Shown piece by piece: positions 10,652 to 21,899 of a stretch of 64,000 nt of DNA. The stretch's first letter is position 1, and each line of letters opens with the position of its first letter. Where the stretch lies: assembly GCF_004359215.1 (NCBI RefSeq), contig NW_027152062.1, positions 466,737 to 530,736 on the forward strand, given 5' to 3'. The notes under the pieces are model-generated. The model had not been told where the DNA came from. It saw only the letters and a program-made list of their open reading frames with translations, and did no database searches. Origin of the DNA: Bremia lactucae (lineage: Eukaryota > Oomycota > Peronosporomycetes > Peronosporales > Peronosporaceae). The translations under genes were made by a program, and so were the position numbers.

Positions 10652-10666
10652 CAATTTGAAAAATGA
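10652..10666 (-). promoter_or_regulatory. Oomycete-type Inr + FPR core promoter of the RING gene
   Basis: Read on the minus strand this is TCATTTTTCAAATTG, close to the combined initiator and flanking promoter region known from oomycetes (TCATTYYNCAWTTT). It sits 61-75 bp upstream of the ATG at 10591, a suitable place for a transcription start. Confidence 0.6.
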
Positions 10667-10691
10667 CAACCAGATATAAAAGGGAACGCTC

Positions 10692-11167
10692 AGCTTTTGG
10701 TAAAATCCCCTCAGTTTAATATGATTGGCTAGTTTTATGCATGTATAGAGAGGTAGGTAACATTATGATAGCACTGCCCGCACGCTGCGTGCGTTTGTGA
10801 ACTTTTTATTAGATTAATTACAGTTCACGATCTCAAAAGTAATCTATTCTGTAAGCTGAGTCCTAAAATTTCACTGACAAGAATATTATATTCTACAAAC
10901 TGGGTCAATCCGTGCATGGTAGCGTCGACACCAGGCAATTGTAAATATAGCAGAATACGAATGCCCCGATATCCCGCTGAGCCTCGTAACACATCTGCGT
11001 CGTGGCATAATCAATAAGCACATCGATTTCGTTAGCGCGGCGATTATTCTTGTAGAACGACATGTCGACAAGCCCAGGTAAAGACTCGAAAACACATCTT
11101 GTAACGGGCTAAAGTTGCCCTAACGTTACACAGTCCCCGTTGAGTACACTTGGTGTACTTAAGGGGA
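10692..11167. other. Intergenic sequence with a possible minus-strand coding remnant
   Basis: The first part is upstream sequence of the RING gene. On the minus strand, 11085-10890 gives a gap-free stretch containing SFYKNNRRANEIDVLIDYAT and a later CYEAQRDIGAF, which looks protein-like but is not recognised. It ends beside the family C LTR fragment at 11168 and may belong to an older element. Confidence 0.3.
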
Positions 11168-11295
11168 TGGTCAATTACTAAATTATAGTAATTAGACCCA
11201 GCACTCGGGTGTGGTGCACATTTGTGACCAACCCTTGTGTATGTAATGCACATGGGTGCATTCACAATAGGAGGGATGACGCCTAGCGTCATCCA
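11168..11295 (+). repeat. Family C 5' LTR fragment
   Basis: From TGGTCAATTAC at 11168, it follows the first ~130 bp of the LTR at 17720 (shared TAGACCCA, GGGTGTGG, CTAGCGTCATCCA). The remaining ~300 bp of LTR and leader are missing before Gag. Confidence 0.65.
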
Positions 11296-11313
11296 TTATG
11301 CTGGCTTTTAGCC

Positions 11314-12006
11314 GTGGAGCAATGCGGTGTCGCGCAGCTCATCGAGGACGACAGCCGGATGGTGTCGTACGCCATGTCGCATATTCGCGGTAGGGCCTCA
11401 GAGTGGGACACTCGGCGCTTATGGCGGACAGAAAGGAATTCCCTACATGAGCGATCTTTAAGGAAAAAATTCGCGCCATGTACCAGCCGCCGAACAACGA
11501 AGTGTTGCTTCAGGCGCGCTTCTTTGGAGCGACAGGCGAAACGATCTCTGCAAGAGTATGCGCAACAGATGCGCTCGCTGTCGGCGTCCATTACCGTAGG
11601 TTCGATTCCGGAGCACATTAAGGTGCCCACGTTTATGAACGGACTACGGCATGGCCCATCGCGACAGGCCCTTTTCAGAAAGGTGCCGTCGACGATGGAA
11701 GAGGCAATCCAAATTGCCTTGGTTGAGGAGCAATCCTACAACAGTGCCTAGGCGACAGCTTGGTATTAGCCGTCGACCGAGAGGTCAGACCCCACTCCCA
11801 TGGAGTTGGTCAATGCAGACGTTGTCTGTTACAAATGCGGCAAGCGCGGCCATATGATGACTCGCTGCTATGCCGAGGTCCCTGCTGGGGCGAAGACGCC
11901 CAGCAAGAGGACTCCCTACCCAAAGGGTGATGGCAACAACCAGCGTGCGAGACGCATGAGTTCTGCATCGACCACTGAGGGGTCGGGAAATGCAGGAGCG
12001 CAGTAG
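11314..12006 (+). pseudogene. Family C Gag capsid and zinc knuckle (broken)
   Basis: 11314-11751 encodes a Retrotrans_gag-like stretch (SYAMSHIRGRASEWD, LQEYAQQMRSLSASI, IKVPTFMNGLRHGPSR). After a stop at 11749 and a frame change, 11800-12006 carries a complete CX2CX4HX4C zinc knuckle, CYKCGKRGHMMTRC, expected to bind element RNA during particle assembly. There is no proper start after the truncated LTR. Confidence 0.75.
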
Positions 12007-12144
12007 GGGCGGGATGCCCTACTGACGCGGACTCTGAAGCTACCCCTACGTCCACAGTTGTGGAACAAATGGGTAGCATAGTCCCTGAGGTCTCCAAAGT
12101 TGGGACCTCAACCCTGCTGGTCTATAGCGATCAAGTAAGAGGCT

Positions 12145-13162
12145 ATGGATGACCAGGTGATGATCCTACTAGTGGATTCGGGTGCATCACAAAATTTTGT
12201 GAAACTCGCGGCTCTAAGAAAGAGACCGGCGATGTTTGAGTCGCTTTGCCAGGATGGCAAGCGAGAAGAGGCGACCGTTCATTTAGCGAACGGCGCGCTC
12301 GTTAAGTCTGAGGGAGTTCAGGTAGAACTCAGCTTCAGCTTTAGTGACTTCTCTTGTAAAGAGAAGTTCACAATGCTAGGTATGGAGAGTCCGTATGACC
12401 TCACCCTAGGCATGCCATGGTTGGCAAAGTACCAACCATGGATAGACTGGCGTACACGCACACGCAGCTGCGAACTCTACGCAGGACACCGGAAAGGATG
12501 TGCTCCTGCGAGAGGCGTATGCAACTGATGTCGTGTCGAACACAGTTGAGGGTGCGTTGACGGGATGTCAAACGTCACCAATTCCTACCCAGCTCGTGGA
12601 GACTGAGGTAGTGAAAAGGACGATGACAAGTAGTCATGCGTCCGAATGTCCTGCACAGAGCCAAGAGCCTGTGGCTGTAGACGGCGAGCTGACAGGAAGT
12701 CATGCGTCGCATAAACCGGCACAGTGCCTAGTGCCTGGTGCGTTTGGAAGGGGTGCGTTAGCCAGGAGTGCAACGGCACCCCCTTCCCAGAATAAGGTCG
12801 TGGTGACTCGAAAAACGAGTACCCGACAGATTAGGACGATCAAAGGCACGTCTATACGAGTGACCTTTGGATCAGTTCCTAATAAAGAGAACGGGCCTTC
12901 GAACGAGGCGTTCCAGGCTGTCAAAGAAGAAATTGCAGAGACATCCTCAGTTGATGTGCTCCGGCAAGTCTTTAAATCTGCCGAGGAGATAGTAAATCTC
13001 CCGGAGATGTCGTGGGGTCTGTTCCTTGCCGAATTAAAGGAAGAAAAGATCAACGAAATAGTCGCACCAGTTCCGGGTGAGAACTTGGTGGACTGTTGCT
13101 CGTCGTCCACAATGGACGAGAGCGTCCTAGAAACGGACAAAAAGAAGCGGTTCGCTGCTTAA
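12145..13162 (+). pseudogene. Family C aspartic protease and protease-RT linker
   Basis: The retropepsin motif VDSGASQNFV near residue 11 of the 12145 frame gives the catalytic DSGA. The fold continues through LTLGMPWLAKYQPWIDW, the usual end of the Gypsy protease region. A frame change follows at about 12500-12528, then a 220-aa linker with an imperfect ~30-aa duplication (SHASECPAQ / SHASHKPAQ). Proteases of this kind cut the Gag-Pol polyprotein. Confidence 0.75.
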
Positions 13163-13174
13163 GGCTGGGATGCC

Positions 13175-13920
13175 TTGAGAGACAGTCCGTTCTTTGAGGT
13201 TCTGTGGAAACATCGCGATGTGTTCCCAGAAGAAGTGCCGAGCCGCCTACCAGCAGATAGGGGCATCGGGCACGAGATAGACCTCGAACCTGGCACCAAG
13301 TATTGTGTGACCAGGCAATGGCCGTTGCCGAAAGAACAAGTCGATTATATCGATGAGTTCTTCGACAAGCGAGCCAAGGCGGGACATGTGCGTGAGAGCA
13401 AATCGCCTCACTGCAGCCCGACCTTTTGTGTGCGTAAAGCCACAGGTGGATGGCGCGTGGTTCATGCTTACAATAAGCTGAACACGGCGACCATACCGGC
13501 GCAAACGCCAATCCCGCGGAAAGATGTTATGATGAATTCCATGGGATGTCAGCCATTTTTTCCGCGTTGAATTTTAAAGATGGCTACTATTAGGTACTCA
13601 CGAGAGAGTCTGACGTAGCCAAAACTGCAGTAAGCACCCCAAGCGATATGCTTTAGAAGTGGCTTGTGATGCCCAAGGTTTGAAAAACAAACCGGCGACA
13701 TTAAACCGAGTGGTGGCTCACGTGATGCGTCAGCACCGTGCCTACGCGCCCCCAATATTTTGACGATGAATTCGGGCATAGAAGAGCCGGGGACGGTTTG
13801 ACCGAAATAGAGTCATTTAGACGCTGTTGCCCCAGACTTCGGGTGACGCTGAATTGTACGCCAACTCGCAAAAGTGCGTCATTGGGGTCCCCGAGATACC
13901 TGTGCTGGGCTGCATCGTAG
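13175..13920 (+). pseudogene. Family C reverse transcriptase (fingers and palm, broken)
   Basis: Motifs run in RT order: DLEPGTKYCVTRQWPLP, GHVRESKSPHCSPTF, GGWRVVHAYNKLN, TPIPRKDVM, then a frameshifted palm with the catalytic-loop equivalent YFDDEFGHR near 13755-13785. At least two frameshifts and a stop at 13568 separate these parts. RT copies the element RNA into DNA. Confidence 0.75.
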
Positions 13921-14166
13921 GTACACATGGTGTACGAGCAGACCCAGACTGAATACAATCAGCAAAGGAATGACCAATCCCACGACACGTGAAGGATTTG
14001 CGCCAATTCCGAGAGCTCACTAATTATTTGCATAAATATAGCAAGAATTATGCTGAGCGATTAAGCCTTGTCTGATCTCCTTGAAAAGGACGCATAATGC
14101 GTTTCCTCAAAAGAACGAGAAATGCTTTCACACCAGTGAAGCAATCTCTTTATAGAGGCACCGGTC

Positions 14167-14881
14167 TTGGCATCACCAGACGCGGATAAGCCTTTTAGCG
14201 TCGTCTGCGATGCAATAAATATTGCAATCGGCAGCGTGCTCATGCAAAAGGATGACGACGGCGGTAACCCTGTCATTTCTTATCAGTCTCGGCTTTTAAA
14301 AGCCGCAGAACTGAACTGCCTTGTGCATGACAAAGAGCTACATTCAATAAAGTATGCGTTTTTTAAGCTTCGAGTGCACCTATTGGGCACCGAACCATTT
14401 GTGGTTCACGCATCACTGCGGACCCGCAATAAACTCACCCCACCTCTCGCCTAGAATGGCAAGATGGCTTACATTCTTCTCTGAATTTAATTTTAAAGTT
14501 AAATACAAGCCGGATAAGTCCAATGTCTTGGCTGACGCTTTATTGCGCAGACCAGACTTCGAGGTAAGACACCAGGAAAGTGTGTCTAGTGCTAAAGCAC
14601 AAATTCAGCCGTCAACGTTGGCAGCCATGAAGGCATTCAGTGTAACGGGTTCGTTAGCCTCTGATATTCAAGAAAGCTACAGTCAGGATGAACATTGTCG
14701 CCTTCTATTGGATCACTTCGGTGGACGAAAGGTAAATCTTCTGTCGCACCTGAAAGCTAAGATTAATCGATTTAGCTACTGCGATGACCTTATATGGCAT
14801 CAGTTGTCACCTTTTGATCCCTTGAGAATCTACGAGCTTCATGACAGATTTCAAGCTGATGATCCTTCACGAGCTTCATGA
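14167..14881 (+). pseudogene. Family C RNase H domain (broken)
   Basis: FSVVCDAINIAIGSVLMQ, VISYQSRLLKAAELN and HDKELHSIKYAFFKLRVHLL are the Ty3-type RNase H blocks, with the first acidic residue in VCDA. A stop near 14452 and a frame change lead to ARWLTFFSEFNFKVKYKPDK and NVLADALLRRPDF, the usual end of the domain. Confidence 0.75.
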
Positions 14882-16138
14882 TGCGCCATCGAGTGGGCAT
14901 CTGAGCCGTAAAAGTACATTTTCTAAAAGTGTCGAAATGATTTTGGTTGCCTAACCTATATCGTTGAGTGGCCACCTATATTCGCTCTTGCGAACCGTGT
15001 CAGTGCGTTAAGCCTGCACCGTCCAGCAGTGAACATTGAAGCCACTACCAATTCCAACAGATTGTTGTAAGACTGTAAGTCTGGACTTTATATTTGGCAT
15101 GCCGCCTGACCACAAGGGTCAGACGGGGCTAGTCGTCTTTGAAGGCAGACTGAGCAAAATGGACCATTTAGCACCATGTAAAACATCGATCATAGGCAAG
15201 GAGGCAGCTCTCTTGTTCCTGGATCATGTATACCGACTACACGGGAAGCTCGAGTCCATAGTATCTGACCGGGATCCACGTTTTACGTCTGGTTTTTGGT
15301 GACATGTCTTCGAGCTGCTAGGTAGCAAGCTCCACATGTCGACCGCAGATCATCCCCAGACCGATGACCAAACCGAACGTGCCAATTGGGTCGTGGCGGA
15401 TCCATTACGCACGTTAGTGACTCCCCTTTGTGGAGCTCGCTATTAATAACAGTGTCCACGCCAGTACGGGTGAGACACCGTTTTATATAAACGAGCTGCG
15501 CCATCCTCGGACGCCAACCTCGTTTGTGCGCAGCCCAAGTCTTAGTGGGAGAGGGCCCCTCACTATGCTCGACGAGAAAAAGAGACATAGTCTCGGCAAT
15601 TTGACGATGCCCCGCGAGGGTATCATCTCACCGACAGAAACTTGCCCTGGTGACCCCCCCTTTAGCAGTGGTTAATAAAACAACGTCCTATGTACGACCT
15701 CTCGGCGGTGTCATAGGCGAGTTTGATTCGAAAAGCGTACGCGAGGCTCAGCGCTTTATGGATGAGCGATCAGCCATCACACGAAAAGTCCGTGATGCGA
15801 TGGCAAGCGCACAGGACAAACAAAAGAATATGCGACCGAAATGATCGCAAATGACGAACGCTTGAGAGTTGTGTAGAAAAATACTATTAAGTACTGCTAC
15901 CCTACCTAAATATGCAGTTTCTGTACTACCTGGAGGTACTACGAAGTTGGTGCCGCGTTTCATTGGGCCCTTTACGGTAGTAGAAGAGGTTGGAGACCTA
16001 AACTATAGGCTCACCCTTCCCCCGTATATAAAGATGCACCCCATCTTTTACGTAGGTCGTCCCAAACGGTATGTAGACCCAAATGATGCCACATATCCCC
16101 ATCAGTCTAAGGAGACTGATGGTGAAGCCGACAATTAG
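14860..16138 (+). pseudogene. Family C integrase with C-terminal module (broken)
   Basis: Traces of the zinc-binding region (LHDAPSSGHLSRKS), then core pieces including VSLDFIFGMPPDHKGQTG and LESIVSDRDPRFTSGFW, which carry two of the D,D,E acids. The C-terminal module at 15930-16138 holds GPFTVVEEVGDLNYRLTLPP and HPIFYVGRPKRY. Stops at 15300, 15673 and 15842 and several frame changes break it. It lacks an obvious chromodomain. Confidence 0.72.
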
Positions 16139-16394
16139 TCGAGTGTCAAACAGATGGAAGAGATGAGAAAAGCGAAAGACTTTCCTCCGACCTTCTCTTT
16201 CCACATGGACGAGGGCTCGGAGAGCGAGGGATACCACGCGCGTAATGCGGGTTCCTCAGCATCAACTTCGTTAAGATGTCAAGCCGAAGTTTCAGGCGTT
16301 CGTACCCTGACGATCCTTCGCGCGGTCATCATGAAATTCAAGATCAGTCGCAGGACTTTAACCCCGAGATCCCCAATGCGTCGTTCTGCAGCAC

Positions 16395-17586
16395 TTAACG
16401 CCTGCGACTGAATGGACGCGAGTAAGGCAGCCGCGAATAGGTAGGCGAATTTGCTACTCCTATCGGGCGCCGCCTGCACTGATGAATGCCTGTGGGAATC
16501 AAACCTTCCTTGTTGGAAGGTTGCTTGCCTACCGCTCCGTGAGGCAGAAGTATCAGATCCTCGTCGAGTGGTGAGGATACCCGAAGAGGTTCGACTCTTA
16601 AAAAACGGTCGACGCCCTGCGTATCGACGTGCCCGGCTTGGTGACTGCCTACGAAAAGAAGCATCGCTCCACTAGTCTTAAATGGACTAGCAAGACCAGC
16701 GTGGTGAGAAGAATCATGGGGTACAGTACCGCCCATGATTTGTCTCACACGCAAGCGGGCGAAATTAATTCGCTGCGACCGCTGTTTCATCGCATCGTAA
16801 TGCAGTTGAAAGCGGCGCGTGAATTCCGCCTCATATTGGTCGAGCGTTTCATTTGAACGCAACACGACCGGGGTCAGGGAAAATCGCCCAAGCGATTTTT
16901 CCTGATCCTTCCATGAATTATAGACGCCATATTGAAATAAGTTTTTTTTTCAATAGCGCGCTCTAGGAGCGACACTCTCTTCCAGTTGATACGAGGCCAT
17001 TGAGATGGAGGGGGTACAAGTGGTATGCCACCCGTCACTTAGCCATGTCAATACGACTTACTTGTGACGTTGACTGGACACGTTCACGTTCCGTCGGCGG
17101 ATCTTTACGCTTAGGCTCTTCTGCATCAGACCCATTATGATTGATGGTCTGAACGACAGACGTTTTGGTTTACCCAACGAAGAAGTACCTGCACCTCAAT
17201 GGGCAGTTCTCTCATTGATGGTTGCTGCGCTAGCTAGCGCACACGACGAGACAGCATTTCAAAACCTTTTTTGTCTCTCAACAAATCGAAATAAGAGAAG
17301 TTTGGATGGGCGCTAAAGCGCAATCACGCTATTCTCATATTTACTATGAGGTGACGGTGTCGACTCATTGATATCGACAACGAGCGATGGGTCTACATCC
17401 TCACTGTGCAAGTGGGATGGATCATTCAGCCCAGTTAGCAGCGCGACAGAAGCATCGCCAGCTGTCGTCGTTGTAACTGTGGCACTGAGCGACCGGCGGC
17501 GTATTAACGCGGCGCGTACGCTTAGTGCGTGGTTGTGAGGGCGTCTTTGCAGACGACCTAACATCTTTGCCCCTCTTAGGTGGCAT
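16395..17586 (-). pseudogene. Antisense ORF remnant between integrase and 3' LTR, family C
   Basis: On the strand opposite to pol. It starts at an ATG at 17586 (MPPKRGKDVRSSAKTPSQP, basic and disordered), continues in shifted frames (DVDPSLVVDINESTP, RDKKGFEMLSRRVR) and ends in LDQYEAEFTRRFQLHYDAM at 16835-16780, a segment that looks like the helical capsid domain of retrotransposon Gag. The start is 134 bp from the 3' LTR edge. Antisense ORFs in this place also occur in families A and B here; plant Tat-lineage elements are known to have them. Function unknown; several frame breaks. Confidence 0.5.
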
Positions 17587-17719
17587 AGTTGGCGCCGTGT
17601 GAGTGCACACAGGTCGCTTTAGTGACTGAGAGGATCAGACCGGCGGGTAAAGCAGCTCGCTGTCCCTCGTTCCTCTTTGACGAATAAGCAAAATGTAAAT
17701 TCGTTCTTAAAAAGGGAGA

Positions 17720-18164
17720 TGGTCAATTACTTAAGTAAAAGTAGTTAGACCCACCACTTGGGTGTGGCTCACATTGTGACCCACCTTTGTGTATGGGATA
17801 TACCTAACGGCATTCACACTAACGGGGATGTCGGCTAGCGTCATCCAAGATACGAGGTATTAAGAATAATACGCTCGCAATACATATCCGAGCATATCTA
17901 CAGAGATGGCATTTATATTTGGCTAAAATACGATTAAATATAAATTAGTCTGGAAACTACTTCCTAGTTGACAAGTGCGCACGTGGAGCCGGATTACCGC
18001 TTTCGTGACGTCACTGAAACTAAGGTATTTCGTTTAGTGAGGTCGCTTAGGCGCCCACCAACTACCTCACTGTACGTGAGAGGAGATTGTTAACCGCTTC
18101 CTCACTGTGCTCAAAGAGGTGTGTGCTAGAAGTGCGTGGCAGCTTTAACTAGCACCCGGGTACA
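17720..18164 (+). repeat. Family C 3' LTR (445 bp)
   Basis: Preceded by a polypurine tract AAAAAGGGAGA (17709-17719), it begins TGGTCAATTAC and ends near CCCGGGTACA at 18164. Its first 130 bp match 11168-11295. The right end is inferred from the TG...CA rule only. Confidence 0.6.
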
Positions 18165-18181
18165 AAATTTTTAAAATTATC

Positions 18182-19271
18182 GTGTCGGGTCTTGTTCAAA
18201 AATTCGAAGAATTCATTCATTGCACGAGGACTACACCACAATCTACCCCCATGGCGCTATCAAAGCCAATTGCAGTGAAAACGACTCAAAATTCAGTCAC
18301 AATTTCTTTAGGAAAAAAACTAATAGCTACCACAAGATCCGCTACCATTGTATTTCAAGAAACCGTTCCCGTCGTTTAGGCTACTTGAAGATTTTTGTGA
18401 CATTGTGGAGATCTCTAGCGAGCGTTCTAAAACTCGAATTGGAAGTCTTCGTCCTGGGATGAGTTATTAATTTATCGTCTCGGCCGTTTCTCGGATGAAC
18501 GCAGGTCCGTTTAGTGTCGCAAGCGACCGATTGCTAGGTACCGTCATAAATTAGGTGGAACTACAACAGCGAGTTGAATGAAGTTTCATCGTGAGATGCT
18601 TCCTGCTCGACGATTAAGTTTTCTCGTATCATGGTCACTTGTATTTTATCAAGATGAAGAACAAGCGTTGAAATATCGCAGTCGCAAGCAAAGCCAAAAA
18701 TTCGAAAGAGTCCAATCGGTTTCTATCAGATTTGGCATTTGTGGATCCTCGCCAAGCTCTCAGCGATTGATAGTTGCCCAGTCTTTAGATATAACCCCGT
18801 CACGTCGTAATGCTGTAGATAATTCAACTTCTGATGACAATAAAAGCATATCAAAAAGTGAAACGGTCGACGTAAATACACGCAGTGACCCTGATGATAA
18901 AGATTTTAAAAGCTAAGAAAAGCTTTGCGTGGCGAATATCATTGTACCGATTTCTCTATCGCTATGAAAACGCTGGATTAATGGCGGGATTTGAAAAAGA
19001 TGACATCAATGAACCCTTTTGTAATGAAATGATGCTCATTGCTGCTTCCTTCAAAGGATGTCCAGCTGACCCTATAATTGAGGCTGTTTACTATGCAACA
19101 TCAGAAGACGAATTTGGACAACGTCAAAGGCTCTCCAAGTGTGCGCGAGATTCTCATTCAGACGTAACCCATCGTGCCTTAAAGCAACAAGAGCTGTCGC
19201 TGATGTTTAGGCCTCTCATGCGTTGCTCAATGCAGCGAAAGAATCGTCAAATTCACGTGGCGAAACGTTGA
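18182..19271 (+). pseudogene. Unrecognised coding remnant
   Basis: Three protein-like stretches follow each other on the plus strand: 18182-18379 (QKFEEFIHCTRTT, VTISLGKKLIATT) continuing in another frame through LLEDFCDIVEISSERSK (18380-18460); 18578-18916 (112 aa, Ser/Asp-rich end); and 18885-19271 with RYENAGLMAGFEKDDINEP. They do not match any Gag or Pol block elsewhere in the window. I found no GT-AG chain joining them in phase, so I call it a decayed gene or an unidentified element. Function not recognised. Confidence 0.3.
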
Positions 19272-19317
19272 ACGGACGTCGTCGCACTAGCCAATACCAG
19301 TATGTGGTGAAGTGTCA

Positions 19318-19640
19318 TGACTCCACGCCCGAGGGCGAGGTACCCTTCGTCAAGATCGCCCTAGCGTTGTTGTCGTTCTCAAGCCCCGCATTCAGGGATA
19401 AATTGCACCGAAACACGCTGTCATCAATAGGTGGAGTAACGAACGGATCCTTGGCCATAGTGTGGCTTGGGTCCGCGGCTACACTTGCAACCGAAGCACT
19501 AGTATGCTGGCTAGTAGGAGCCTCATAAGATGACCGATATAGGGATTTAATTGGCCTTTCAGCTTTAGCTTTGGGAAGCCATAGCATAGCTTCTGTTTCA
19601 GTTAAACGTCCGCCACGTAGGCACTGGCTCGAAGATCCAC
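19318..19640 (-). other. Unrecognised minus-strand ORF
   Basis: About 90-105 residues including MLWLPKAKAERPIKSLYRSS and a Ser/Thr/Ala-rich middle. No family is recognised. It lies between the remnant above and the family A antisense ORF and may be an element part or a host exon. Confidence 0.25.
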
Positions 19641-19779
19641 GAAGTACTCAAGCTTCGTTTCGATGAATCCATCGAATTAATTTGTTAACCCTTAAAAACA
19701 AAAATAATCGGTATGGTTTACATCGAGGCTCTAAGGTACCGTGTGCTTGATCATGTAGACGTATCATGTATTGACTTCA

Positions 19780-20430
19780 AGTCATGATCTGTGGGAAAGA
19801 TAACATTTTTAAACGGTTTTCTATAGCGTTGCCTTTTTCCGGCCTTGGCGGTACACATGAAAGCGGGCGAAAGATGTCACTGAGGCCTGGCTTGACAAAC
19901 TGAATCCTTTTTGTGAACGGTTCGAAAAACGGACCGTAGTCGGTGCACGCTACAAGCTTTTCCGTTTATTAAGAGAGGCAGGGTTACCTTGCCTCTCGTA
20001 GGGGGACTCAAGCCCATGCTTTTTAATGGTTCAAGTCATGCCCCTAAGAAGACATGCCTCACGGACCCTTATTGGAGGACGCTCATCTCTTGTGCGATGC
20101 GCAAAGGAATTAAGAACCTTATATTTGTTCACGAGCGCAAGAAGTGCTTGTTCTCTGTAGGACCCTCTGTCGAGAAAGATGAATCTCGTCGTACTGTCGT
20201 CAAGACCCGGTACGTCCATCATCAGTTGGGAACGAGGTTCCCAACTATCATGCGAGGGTGGATACCGTTCGAACCCTTTTCACCACTCAAATCTGTCAAC
20301 AAATGTAGAGAGGAAGACAAAATCGAGTCCGCCTCATTCACCGAACCTGAGTCAACATCGTGACTTGGATAATGTCCTCCATGATTTATGGAGGACATTG
20401 ATCACGAGCGATCCCGTCGTCGCGACCTAG
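19780..20430 (+). pseudogene. Family A antisense ORF remnant (C-terminal part)
   Basis: Plus-strand coding stretch homologous to 63540-64000 and in part to 49860-50560 (shared AFSGIGGT-type start, RTVVGARY, LSREAGLP and the region after TTGGAGGACGC). It ends with NVERKTKSSPPHSPNLSQHR and a stop at 20430, overlapping by 45 bp the end of a minus-strand integrase. It therefore lies antisense and tail-to-tail with pol. Several frame changes; function unknown. Confidence 0.5.
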
Positions 20431-20787
20431 TAACGACGGTCGACCATGTTTCCCGCGAACAATTAAAAAAAGTTCGCAAGTGCGGTTGATCAACTTGCGC
20501 ATGAAGGACAGATCAGTCTTCAAAACGAGCTGGAGACAGCTCGTTAAAGATCTCTTCCTTGGAAAATAGAGCGGATCGTCTGGCTCATGAGAACCAGACT
20601 TTGACCTTAGACAATCAGGCTTTGGCTCGGGATTATCAGGCTTTAGCAAATGCCGTAAACCGTGCCGGTTTAATTCAGCCCCGGAAAAAGCCTCATTCTG
20701 ATGGTACAGGCGGAGACGCGCGACATGAAACGTAGGATGCGTACGCATTATACGAGGCAGATCGATCGTGTACGCATTCCTTGGCAA
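20386..20787 (-). pseudogene. Gypsy integrase C-terminal end
   Basis: Contains NAYTIDLPRIMRTHPTFHVA followed by RLRLYHQ, the typical Gypsy integrase tail (compare KFYVGRLKAYLP at 60750). A Pro-rich extension follows and the frame ends at 20386. No core domain lies directly upstream, so it is a fragment. Confidence 0.65.
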
Positions 20788-21222
20788 TGAAATACACGAA
20801 ATGGGTCGATATACCTGTGCAATAATTCATTACTGCCCTTATTTGTCACTACATGTTATGTAGGTTTGCCGAAGATAGTAGAACCCGATCATTAACATTA
20901 TATATAAAAAATGTTTGTTTTTCCATTTTTGTCAGAGTACCCTTTCTGTCGGTCCACTGCAGAAACCGACCACTGCTTCTCTAGTCAGCACGAATTCTCC
21001 TGCTGACTCAGTTTTGTTTTTGCTGTCAGTGCCATCGGTGCGCACTGCGGAGATGCCGTTCTCCTCATTGGTGAGAGCATTATTGTTCTCACTAATATTA
21101 TTATTGTCAATGCTGAGTCTTTCAGCATCATTATCAAAGTCGTAATAGCATTATCGCTATTGCTGTGTTTGTCCAGATTGAATCACCATTGGTATCCTTC
21201 GTTTTGACCATAGAGTCAATGC
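20788..21222. other. No gene seen; LTR-like low-complexity sequence
   Basis: T-rich with short inverted motifs (CACTG/CAGTG, GAGAGC...GTTCTC). It may be an unclassified LTR fragment. No supported coding sequence. Confidence 0.35.
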
Positions 21223-21850
21223 GTGATGAGCAAGAGCAAAAATTCTCATTGCTCGAGCGATCCTCCCCCGTTGAATAAGAGTCACCATGCGTCTATACGC
21301 ACGGCCGAAAACAGTCCACTTCTCTCGCAAAAAATGGCGAGATGGTTGTCTTTCTTCGCGCAGTATAACTTTTCCGTGGAATATAAGCCAGGACGACTAA
21401 ATGTCGTCGCTGATGCCCTTTCGCGCCGGCCTTATTTGAGCCTGCTGCGCAAAACAACAATAAGCATAAGGCCTCTGTTTGCAACAAATAACAGTGAGCA
21501 TAAGGCCACTGTTGTAACAATAAGTGTTCCGTCGTCAACATTACTCGACGACGTTATAAGGGCTTATCAAGAAGATAAGGCTCTTTAGAGTTGATGAAAT
21601 ACCTTAAAAATCCATTCCGACAATCTTTAAAAGGATTGTCGAAATTGTATAGATCCTCAACAGATCGATATACAACACGCAGTAGGTTACTGTACTACAC
21701 CGCCATGCTGGCGACACACCTACTCATAAAGAAGGTGAGTATACGTGGTTCACGAAAAACGGTGTATGCTATATAGAAGCATACACTGAGATGTTGATGG
21801 CAAATTACACCATCGGTAAGAAACACACTTCAACTCTTAAAAGAGTGGAC
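21223..21850 (+). pseudogene. Gypsy RNase H end and start of integrase (fragment, +)
   Basis: SPLLSQKMARWLSFFAQYNF, VEYKPGRLNVVADALSRRP and, in shifted frame, KGLSKLYRSSTDRYTTRSRL are the usual join between RNase H and the integrase zinc-binding region. It points opposite to the neighbouring element at 21880-25666, so it is a separate piece. Confidence 0.65.
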
Positions 21851-21899
21851 GTATCCGCGAAGTATCTCTTCGAGGATACAATTCGTACGTTCTGTCTGA

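Larger units (their letters stand above)
11168..18164 (+). mobile_element. Family C Gypsy (Ty3-type) LTR retrotransposon, decayed
   Basis: Truncated 5' LTR (11168-11295), Gag, zinc knuckle, protease, RT, RNase H, integrase, a minus-strand ORF and a 3' LTR (17720-18164) lie in the order LTR-gag-pr-rt-rh-int-aORF-LTR. PR before RT before INT places it in the Gypsy/Ty3 group. Every coding part is interrupted, so it cannot move on its own. The 5' LTR passes into Gag almost directly, so leader and PBS have been deleted. Confidence 0.85.

Noticed and set aside
10592..10669. Longer N-terminus of the RING protein
   Set aside because: No ATG opens it and its first codons coincide with the Inr+FPR element.
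12700..13511. Minus-strand ORFs of 146 and 153 aa opposite the family C linker and RT
   Set aside because: They mirror a clear plus-strand RT frame and have no domain of their own.
18578..18916. Possible secreted effector (RxLR type)
   Set aside because: No convincing signal peptide and no RxLR-dEER pattern; the same was found for other small ORFs in the window.
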